Assembly: GCA_964369915.1 (NCBI GenBank) | Contig: CAYJGG010000036.1 | Coordinates: 1 to 19,583 of the forward strand | Reading direction: 5' to 3' | DNA: 19,583 nt | DNA from: RGIG3102 sp964369915 | Lineage (GTDB): Bacteria > Bacillota > Clostridia > Oscillospirales > Ruminococcaceae | Shown: positions 14,177 through 19,583 of the stretch, piece by piece | How positions within the stretch are numbered: position 1 is the stretch's first letter | Layout: each line of letters opens with the position of its first letter | Notes under the pieces: model-generated | Seen by the model: the letters and a program-made list of their open reading frames with translations, nothing else | Databases searched by the model: none | What the model was told of the DNA's origin: nothing | Program-made: the position numbers and the translations under genes

Positions 14177-15883
14177 ATGAGTGAAGTTTCAGTAGCAGTT
14201 TTTGGAGTATGGTTTTTAATAGGTGCAGTTCTAGTTTTCTTTATGCAAGCTGGATTTGCAATGGTGGAAACAGGTTTTACAAGAGCTAAAAATGCAGGTA
14301 ATATCATTATGAAAAATCTAATGGATTTTTGCATTGGTACAGTTATGTTTATTTTAATAGGTTACAGCTTATTGTTAGGTGAAGATTGGCTAGGTGTAAT
14401 AGGTTTACCAAATTTTGATATTTTTACTAGTTATGAAAATTTTAACTGGTCAGGTTTTATTTTTAACTTAGTGTTCTGCGCCACAACGGCAACAATCGTT
14501 TCAGGTGCTATGGCAGAGCGTACAAAATTTATATCTTATTGTGTTTACTCAGCTTTAATTAGCGGTATAGTATATCCAATTGAAGCTCACTGGATTTGGG
14601 GCGGTGGCTGGCTAGCACAAATGGGATTTCACGATTTTGCAGGTTCAGCAGCTATACATATGGTAGGTGGTGTAGCAGCGTTAATTGGTGCTAAAATTCT
14701 AGGTGCTAGAATAGGTAAATTTTCAAGAGATAAAGATGGAAAAGTGAATAAAGTTAATGCTATTCCAGGTCACTCGCTAACATTAGGTGCATTAGGTGTG
14801 TTTATTTTATGGTTTGGCTGGTATGGATTTAACGGTGCAGCAGCAACTAGCGTTGAACAATTAGGTTCAATATTTGTAACTACTACAATTGCACCAGCAG
14901 TCGCGGCAGTGGTTTGTATGGTAGTTACTTGGAAAATGTATAAAAAGCCAGACGTTTCTATGTGTTTAAATGCGGCGCTAGGTGGTCTTGTAGGAATTAC
15001 AGCAGGATGTAATGTCATGGATGCAATGGGATCAATAATAGTGGGCGCAGTGGCTGGATTATTAGTTATATTTGGTGTTTGGCTACTAGATTATGTTCTG
15101 CATATAGATGATCCAGTGGGCGCAGTGGCAGTGCATATGATGTGTGGCATATGGGGGACATTAGCAGTAGGTTTATTTGCAACTCCAACAGCTCCAGACT
15201 CAAGCATCACAGGACTATTCTATGGTGGTGGAATAAGTCAGCTTATGGTTCAATTAATTGGCGTTGCTGCAGTATGTGCATGGACAGCAGTAACAATGAC
15301 AGCTGTGTTTTTCCTGATTCAAGCAACAGTTGGTCTACGTGTTACAAAAGAAGAAGAAGTAGTCGGATTAGATATGGAAGAACATGGTCTTGCTAGCAGT
15401 TATGCTGATTTTATGCCAACTCCAATGGGCACAGATTTAAAACCATATGTTGCAGCAGAGAGCAACACATCTTCAATTAATATTGATAAAGCAATTCCGG
15501 TGATAAATAAATCACAAGAAAATGCTAAGATGACAAAAGTAGTAGTGGTAACAAATCAAGCGAAATTTGAAAATTTAAAATCTGCCCTTGATGATATAGG
15601 TATCACAGGCATGACAGTTACGCAGGTGTTAGGTTATGGAGTTCAAAAAGGTGGAAACTACTATCGCGGGGTAGAAGTAGAAGCAAAATTAATGCCAAAA
15701 GTAAAAATTGAAATCGTAATAAGTAAAATCCCAGTAGAACTATTAGTGGAAACAGTTAAAAAAGCATTATACACTGGTAGTGTGGGAGATGGTAAAATAT
15801 TTATCTACGACGTTGAAGAAGTTGTTAGAATTAGCACAGGTGAACAGGGCTATGATGCACTTCAAGATGAGGAAACAGCTTAG
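14177..15883 (+). CDS. amtB: Ammonium transporter fused to a C-terminal PII regulator domain
   Basis: A 568-residue fusion. Residues 1 to about 405 are an Amt/MEP/Rh channel with about eleven membrane spans. It shows MVETGFTRAKNAGNI (29-43), Asp152 in HDFAGSAAIHMVGG (152-165), and the pore twin histidines His161 and His320 (VAVHMMCGIWG). A linker (about 406-450) leads to a full PII domain (about 451-560): KVVVVTNQAKFENLKSAL at 454-471, GITGMTVTQVLGYGVQKG at 475-492, T-loop 490-510 with YYRGVEVE, and signature GDGKIFIYDVE at 537-547 then RISTGEQG. The PII residue Tyr51 that is uridylylated in E. coli is Val501 here, so control should be by ATP/ADP/2-oxoglutarate binding alone. Channel gating in cis by the fused PII is the obvious inference. 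It is monocistronic, behind a leader with tandem terminators. Confidence 0.95.
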   Translation: MSEVSVAVFGVWFLIGAVLVFFMQAGFAMVETGFTRAKNAGNIIMKNLMDFCIGTVMFILIGYSLLLGEDWLGVIGLPNFDIFTSYENFNWSGFIFNLVFCATTATIVSGAMAERTKFISYCVYSALISGIVYPIEAHWIWGGGWLAQMGFHDFAGSAAIHMVGGVAALIGAKILGARIGKFSRDKDGKVNKVNAIPGHSLTLGALGVFILWFGWYGFNGAAATSVEQLGSIFVTTTIAPAVAAVVCMVVTWKMYKKPDVSMCLNAALGGLVGITAGCNVMDAMGSIIVGAVAGLLVIFGVWLLDYVLHIDDPVGAVAVHMMCGIWGTLAVGLFATPTAPDSSITGLFYGGGISQLMVQLIGVAAVCAWTAVTMTAVFFLIQATVGLRVTKEEEVVGLDMEEHGLASSYADFMPTPMGTDLKPYVAAESNTSSINIDKAIPVINKSQENAKMTKVVVVTNQAKFENLKSALDDIGITGMTVTQVLGYGVQKGGNYYRGVEVEAKLMPKVKIEIVISKIPVELLVETVKKALYTGSVGDGKIFIYDVEEVVRISTGEQGYDALQDEETA

Positions 15884-15884
15884 T

Positions 15885-15924
15885 AAAAAAAAATGTCACT
15901 GCGATATCAGCAGTGACATTTTTT
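15885..15924. terminator. Bidirectional terminator between amtB and satP
   Basis: AATGTCACTGC (15892-15902) pairs with GCAGTGACATT (15910-15920) around GATATCA. As precede at 15885-15893 and Ts follow to 15924, so it serves both the plus-strand amtB and the minus-strand transporter that ends at 15930. Confidence 0.92.
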
Positions 15925-15929
15925 ACGTA

Positions 15930-16559
15930 TTATTTTACAAAAATACCAAATGGTTTGCCCATTGGTAAAAACTCTTTTTTAAATGTTGCGTTTAAAACAT
16001 TAGCTGCAACACCATAGAATGAAACTAATGAGATAGCAAGCTCTGAATAAGCAGCAACTTCATGGAAAAAGTGTGGCATAAAGCCTAGTGTTGATAAAGA
16101 TAAACCGATAAATAAAAAGTCGATTAAAACAAAGATAATAAATAATAATTTACTAACTTCAACTGCACCAACAGTCATAATTAATGTGAAAATTAAATAT
16201 CCTAAAAAAGCAAAACCTAGTTGTTTTACATCTGCATTAGCCGCCATAGTTTCTCCAAAAACACCATTTTGAACAAGCCATGTCATAGCAACTCCTAGCC
16301 AGAAAAAGCCATAACCGCAAAAAGCAGTAGCGCCAAAAACGTTGTTTAATTTTGCATCAAGTGCGCCAGCGTAGATTTGTGCAAGTGCGCCTAAAAAGAT
16401 TGCCCAAGGTATAACTAATGATGTACCTTCTGTAATTCCTAATTTTTGACTAGCTGCAACTAAAGTTACTAAAGCTAAACCAAAAAGTCCGATTGCTGAT
16501 GGATTTGCTGTACTAACTGCAACAGATGTTGTGTTAGCGTTTGTTGAATGTCCTGCCAT
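15930..16559 (-). CDS. satP: Acetate/succinate transporter, GPR1/FUN34/YaaH family
   Basis: A 209-residue membrane protein with six predicted spans. The family signature NPSAIGLFG is at 19-27 (NPAPLGLxG). FGATAFCGYGFFWL (75-88) is the second conserved block, and the C-terminus ends FLPMGKPFG (197-205). Relatives move acetate, succinate or other short monocarboxylates with protons or as channels through the cytoplasmic membrane. Substrate cannot be told from the sequence; acetate uptake or release is the usual role in fermenting anaerobes. AAAGGAG lies 9 bases before the ATG. The gene has its own promoter at 16638-16666 with a leader of about 70 bases, and it converges on amtB across a shared terminator. 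Confidence 0.92.
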   Translation of the reverse strand: MAGHSTNANTTSVAVSTANPSAIGLFGLALVTLVAASQKLGITEGTSLVIPWAIFLGALAQIYAGALDAKLNNVFGATAFCGYGFFWLGVAMTWLVQNGVFGETMAANADVKQLGFAFLGYLIFTLIMTVGAVEVSKLLFIIFVLIDFLFIGLSLSTLGFMPHFFHEVAAYSELAISLVSFYGVAANVLNATFKKEFLPMGKPFGIFVK

Positions 16560-16637
16560 TGTAAAATGTCTCCTTTAAAATAAATATATCGTAATTGTTG
16601 ATTGTGATTAAACTGAATTTAAAGACACAACTTTAAA

Positions 16638-16666
16638 AGTATATCACTTTTTTTTATTAAGTTCAA
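16638..16666 (-). promoter_or_regulatory. Promoter of satP
   Basis: On the minus strand TTGAAC (16666-16661), 17 bases, TATACT (16643-16638), with TGA directly before the -10 box. Start near 16631. Confidence 0.7.
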
Positions 16667-16708
16667 GCAAAAAAATATTAAATTTTACATAAAATGATAT
16701 AATATGCC

Positions 16709-16746
16709 AAAAAAATAAAAAACACTCATAAAATGAGTGATTTTTT
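16709..16746. terminator. Terminator of the RelQ-type gene
   Basis: CACTCAT (16723-16729) and ATGAGTG (16733-16739) flank AAA. Read on the minus strand it is followed by a T-rich run (complement of 16711-16722), ending the gene that stops at 16753. Ts on the plus strand (16741-16746) make it bidirectional. Confidence 0.85.
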
Positions 16747-16752
16747 ATATTT

Positions 16753-17403
16753 TTAAGCTTGCATTTCTTTTCTAATATTGCTCATTTCAGCATCTAAATT
16801 ACTGATAGTTTGAGCACAAACTCTTAGTCTTTCAACTAATTCTTCAGGATTTTGGATATCTTTTTTATATTTTATTCTATGTTCAACACTAGCCCAAAAA
16901 TCCATAGCGATAGTTCTAAATTGAACCTCAACTTTAATTCGTTTTTTCTCTTCGCATAAAAATATAGGCACTTCTAAAATTAAATGCAGACTTCTATATC
17001 CATTAGGTTTTGGATTTTTAATATAGTCTTTTTCTATTAATAAATTCATATCATCTTGATTTATAAGATAATTTGAAAGGCGATAAATATCTTCCTCAAA
17101 AGCGCATATAACACGAACACCAGCTATATCCATAATATTTTCTTCAATAGATTTAATTGAAGGCTCAATTTCGAGTTTTCTTGCTTTTTCAAGAATACTT
17201 CGAGTTGATTTAATTCTTGATTTAATTCCTTCAAAAGGAGTGTGCTTATCTTCAAAAGAAAGCTCTTTATTTAAAATATCAAGCCTTGTTTTAACTTCGA
17301 GTAAGGCACATTCATACTGGCTAATCATTTGTTCAAAAGGTAAGTAGCTATCTGATACAGTTTGGATTTTTTGCATAGGTATAACTTTATTTACATCATT
17401 CAT
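16753..17403 (-). CDS. relQ: Small alarmone synthetase, RelQ/YjbM type GTP pyrophosphokinase
   Basis: A 216-residue single-domain (p)ppGpp synthetase that transfers pyrophosphate from ATP to GDP or GTP. The synthetase core is visible: ENIMDIAGVRVICAFEEDIY at 88-107, DYIKNPKPNGYRSLHLIL at 126-143, and the substrate-site VEVQFRTIAMDFWASVEHRI at 158-177. There is no hydrolase, TGS or ACT domain, so it is a small synthetase, close in size to B. subtilis YjbM (about 210 residues). The C-terminal helix ERLRVCAQTISNLDAEM (191-207) fits the RelQ tetramer-forming region better than RelP. Start: GAAGGG is 11 bases before ATG 17403; the GTG at 17415 directly follows that site and cannot use it. It has its own promoter and terminator, so it is a single-gene unit, as usual for stress-induced small synthetases. 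Confidence 0.92.
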   Translation of the reverse strand: MNDVNKVIPMQKIQTVSDSYLPFEQMISQYECALLEVKTRLDILNKELSFEDKHTPFEGIKSRIKSTRSILEKARKLEIEPSIKSIEENIMDIAGVRVICAFEEDIYRLSNYLINQDDMNLLIEKDYIKNPKPNGYRSLHLILEVPIFLCEEKKRIKVEVQFRTIAMDFWASVEHRIKYKKDIQNPEELVERLRVCAQTISNLDAEMSNIRKEMQA

Positions 17404-17435
17404 AAAATATCGCACCCTTCAAGTATTATATTTTA

Positions 17436-17464
17436 ATTATATAATAAAATAATAAAATTTGCAA
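17436..17464 (-). promoter_or_regulatory. Promoter of the RelQ-type gene
   Basis: On the minus strand TTGCAA (17464-17459), 17 bases, TATAAT (17441-17436). Start near 17429, giving a leader of about 26 bases. Confidence 0.65.
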
Positions 17465-17569
17465 AAGGTTAGTGGTGAAATTTTTATAAAAGTTTTACAC
17501 AAGTTGAGTTGTTAATAAAGAATATATAGGTTAAATCGACAAAATATATTAAGAATATTAAAAATAAAC

Positions 17570-17597
17570 TTGTATAAATAAAAATATTTGATAAAAT
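17570..17597 (+). promoter_or_regulatory. Promoter of the uracil permease gene
   Basis: TTGTAT (17570-17575), 16 bases, TAAAAT (17592-17597), with TGA before the -10 box. The leader to 17643 has no hairpin, so no PyrR-type attenuator is seen. The rest of the 240-base gap between the two divergent genes is plain A-T rich sequence. Confidence 0.55.
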
Positions 17598-17643
17598 AGT
17601 TAAAGGAAATAATTTTTATTAAGTATGAAAGGAAATACGATTT

Positions 17644-18948
17644 ATGGAAAAAACTAGAATTTTACCAAAATTGACGCCAAAAAATTTACTACTTGGATTC
17701 CAGCATGTTTTTGCAATGTTTGGCGCAACTGTTTTAGTGCCACTAATAACAGGACTGAATATTTCAACAACTCTTTTAGCAGCAGGTGTTGGAACATTAC
17801 TATTCCACTTTGCAACTAAAGGAAAAGTTCCAGCCTTTTTAGGTTCATCTTTTGCTTTTTTAGGAGGTTTTGCGGCTGTTGCACCAAAACTTATGGACGC
17901 AAATGGCGAATACACTATTCCAAACACAGAAATGCTACCATATGCTTGTGGCGGTGTTGTGTTTGCAGGAATTATTTATATTTTAGTAGCTGGCTTAGTT
18001 AAGGTTTTCGGAGTTAGAAAAGTTATGAGATTTTTCCCGCCGATAGTTACAGGTCCTATTATAATATCAATTGGATTAATTTTAGCACCAAGTGCAATTT
18101 CAAATGCAAGTACAAACTGGCTTATAGCAATTATTGCACTTACAACAATAGTTGTTTGTAATATTTGGGGTAAAGGAATGATTAAAATTATTCCAATTCT
18201 ATTAGGTGTTGTAGTTTCTTATGTTGCTGCTTTAGCTATGGGAGAAGTTGATTTTGCTTCTGTAATGGCTGCTGATTTAGCAGGCTCACCAGTTATCCCT
18301 GAAGCTTTTGCAAAATTTGAATTAAGCGCGATTATAACAATTATGCCAATCGCTTTAGTTGCTGTTATGGAGCACATAGGCGACGTTGCGGCAATCGGTG
18401 CAACAACTGAAAATAATTTTATAGAAGATCCAGGCTTACACAGAACACTTTTAGGTGATGGTATTGCAACGATGTTTGCTGGTTTTATTGGAGGCCCTGC
18501 AAATACTACATATGGCGAAAATACAGGCGTTTTAGCTTTAACAAAAGTTTATGATGCATCTATAGTTCGTCTTGCAGCAGTTGTGGCAATTATACTTTCA
18601 CTTTCACCAAAATTCGACGCACTAGTTTCAACAATTCCAACGGCTATTATAGGCGGTATTTCATTTATATTATATGGAATGATTTCTGCAATAGGTGTTA
18701 GAAACATAGTTGAAAATAAAGTTGATTTTTCAAAAACAAGAAATTTAATTATTGCAGCTATAATTCTAGTTTCAGCATTAGGTTTAACAAGTGGAGTTAC
18801 AGTAACTGTTTTTGGAACAGCGATAACTTTTTCTTCTCTTGCTGTTGCAGCTATTTTAGGAATTGTTTTAAATGCTGTGTTACCAGGTAATGATTATGAG
18901 TTTGGTAAAAGCCCACAGGCAGATTCATCTGCTAATATGAAAATATAG
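17644..18948 (+). CDS. uraA: Uracil permease (NCS2 / nucleobase:cation symporter)
   Basis: A 434-residue polytopic protein of the NAT/NCS2 family, expected to have 14 spans in two inverted repeats. The start NLLLGFQHVFAMFGATVLVP (14-33) is the NCS2 N-terminus. FLGSSFAFLGGF (65-76) is the TM3 region. EHIGD (243-247) carries the uracil-site Glu of TM8 (Glu241 in E. coli UraA), followed by DPGLHRTLLGDG (262-273) and NTTYGENTG (287-295), where Glu291 matches the TM10 Glu290. These favour uracil over xanthine or uric acid. It imports uracil with protons for salvage. AAAGGA precedes the ATG by about 10 bases. It is a single gene; pyr genes and upp are not adjacent. Confidence 0.93.
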   Translation: MEKTRILPKLTPKNLLLGFQHVFAMFGATVLVPLITGLNISTTLLAAGVGTLLFHFATKGKVPAFLGSSFAFLGGFAAVAPKLMDANGEYTIPNTEMLPYACGGVVFAGIIYILVAGLVKVFGVRKVMRFFPPIVTGPIIISIGLILAPSAISNASTNWLIAIIALTTIVVCNIWGKGMIKIIPILLGVVVSYVAALAMGEVDFASVMAADLAGSPVIPEAFAKFELSAIITIMPIALVAVMEHIGDVAAIGATTENNFIEDPGLHRTLLGDGIATMFAGFIGGPANTTYGENTGVLALTKVYDASIVRLAAVVAIILSLSPKFDALVSTIPTAIIGGISFILYGMISAIGVRNIVENKVDFSKTRNLIIAAIILVSALGLTSGVTVTVFGTAITFSSLAVAAILGIVLNAVLPGNDYEFGKSPQADSSANMKI

Positions 18949-18967
18949 GAACAATCTGTCGATTAAG

Positions 18968-18996
18968 TTGACAAAACTATATAAATAAAGTATATT
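18968..18996 (+). promoter_or_regulatory. Promoter of smpB
   Basis: A perfect TTGACA (18968-18973), 17 bases, TATATT (18991-18996). Start would be near 19003, inside the left arm of the following hairpin, leaving a leader of about 58 bases. Confidence 0.7.
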
Positions 18997-19037
18997 AATT
19001 GATACAGAATGAAATAAGTCTGTATCAATTTTATTTT
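18997..19037 (+). terminator. Hairpin after uraA, overlapping the smpB promoter and leader
   Basis: AATTGATACAGA (18997-19008) and TCTGTATCAATT (19019-19030) are perfect 12-base complements around a 10-base loop. The T-tract is interrupted (TTTTATTTT). It most likely ends uraA transcripts; a transcript from the smpB promoter would contain only a shortened stem. Confidence 0.6.
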
Positions 19038-19060
19038 AAAGAAAGGAAAGTGATGGTTTT

Positions 19061-19519
19061 ATGGCTGATAATAGAATAGTTGTAAATAGAGCGGCAAAGC
19101 ACGAATATTTTATTTTAGAAGCTATGGAATGCGGAATATCGCTTTCTGGAACTGAAATAAAATCGATTAGAAATAAAGCGGTTAATTTAAAAGAAGCTTG
19201 GAGTGATATTCAAAATGGTGAAGTGTATGTTTATGGCATGCATATAAGCCCTTATGAAAAAGGAAATATCTTTAATAAAGATCCATTTAGACCAAGAAAA
19301 CTTTTATTACACAGAAAAGAAATAAACCGTCTTCTTGGAAAATTAAAACAAGAAGGGCTTACATTAATTCCTTTATCATTATATTTTAAAGGTCCAAGGG
19401 TGAAACTAGAGCTCGGGCTTTGTAAGGGTAAAAAATTATATGATAAAAGAGAAGATGCAGCTAAAAAAGATGCACAAAGAAATATCCAAAGAGCATTAAA
19501 AGAACAAAACAAAAGATAA
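19061..19519 (+). CDS. smpB: SsrA-binding protein SmpB
   Basis: A 152-residue protein that binds tmRNA and brings it to stalled ribosomes for trans-translation. Family landmarks run the whole length: NRAAKHEYFILEAMECGI (8-25), LSGTEIKSIR (27-36), HISPYEKGNIF (61-71), RPRKLLLHRKEI (77-88), LELGLCKGKKLYDKRED (125-141), and a basic C-terminal tail that enters the mRNA channel. Length is normal. Upstream AAAGGAAAGTGAT lies 5-20 bases from the ATG and matches both halves of the extended anti-16S sequence. It has its own promoter. In many Firmicutes smpB lies close to ssrA, but no tmRNA start is visible in the 64 bases left after the stop. Confidence 0.96.
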   Translation: MADNRIVVNRAAKHEYFILEAMECGISLSGTEIKSIRNKAVNLKEAWSDIQNGEVYVYGMHISPYEKGNIFNKDPFRPRKLLLHRKEINRLLGKLKQEGLTLIPLSLYFKGPRVKLELGLCKGKKLYDKREDAAKKDAQRNIQRALKEQNKR

Positions 19520-19583
19520 TACGCAAAATTATAAAATTATTGAAAATAATATATAATAAATCTGCAAAAAAGTTTTTCGATTA

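Noticed and set aside
14077..14334. Minus-strand frame of 85 codons across the amtB leader and start
   Set aside because: It covers the terminator hairpin and transporter codons in reverse, without start signals or family likeness.
16695..16703. TGATATAAT on the plus strand between satP and the RelQ-type gene
   Set aside because: It looks like an extended -10, but there is no -35 box and a transcript would reach the bidirectional terminator at once; no gene follows on that strand until 17644.
17598..17643. PyrR-type attenuator before the uracil permease
   Set aside because: No hairpin, anti-terminator or PyrR-like loop can be found in this short leader.
19520..19583. Possible tmRNA (ssrA) start or promoter after smpB
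   Set aside because: A TATAAT is present at 19552-19557 with only a weak TTATAA 17 bases upstream, and no tmRNA 5' sequence is visible before the window ends.
1..19583. Mobile elements, CRISPR arrays, rRNA or tRNA genes
   Set aside because: No transposase or integrase frame, no spaced direct repeats and no conserved RNA gene sequence was seen on either strand.

Overview
The window is strongly AT-rich, with dense short-gap gene runs, GGAGG/AAAGGA ribosome sites and intrinsic terminators. With RecD2, ThyX instead of ThyA, MltG followed by a U32 protein, an Amt-PII fusion and a RelQ-type alarmone synthetase, it points to a Clostridia-type Firmicute, probably an anaerobe. It reads as a core-chromosome segment: I see no insertion sequence, phage gene, CRISPR array, rRNA or tRNA.

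Layout. 1-33 is the tail of an upstream gene, closed by a strong palindromic terminator. 169-756 (-) is a tyrosine-phosphatase-like gene, divergent from a small membrane-anchored protein (898-1197, +), with a TetR-like palindrome between them. 1275-5136 is a tight operon recD2-comF-mreB-like ended by a terminator. pcrA (5252-7612) stands alone behind an extended -10 promoter. 7768-13868 is a seven-gene co-directional run: thyX, tmk, a DUF2156 protein, a GNAT protein, mltG, a U32 peptidase-family (tRNA hydroxylation-like) protein and a nitroreductase. thyX and tmk make dTMP and then dTDP; mltG trims nascent glycan strands; the mltG-U32 order recalls the yrr cluster of Bacillus.

13869-14176 is the regulatory centre of interest: a consensus promoter followed by two successive intrinsic terminators. 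In each, the 5' arm is shared with a small hairpin carrying an AxxGxx hexaloop (AAAGGC and AAAGGT), the signature of RNA targets of ANTAR antiterminators. This leader serves an ammonium channel fused to its own PII regulator (14177-15883), so ammonium uptake appears to be controlled both by transcript antitermination and by a built-in PII domain.

15930-17403 (-) holds an acetate/succinate transporter of the GPR1/FUN34/YaaH family and a RelQ/YjbM-type (p)ppGpp synthetase, each with its own promoter. 17644-18948 (+) is a uracil permease and 19061-19519 (+) is smpB. The last 64 bases hold no recognisable gene. Several promoters share a TGA triplet just before the -10 box, suggesting that extended -10 promoters are common here.
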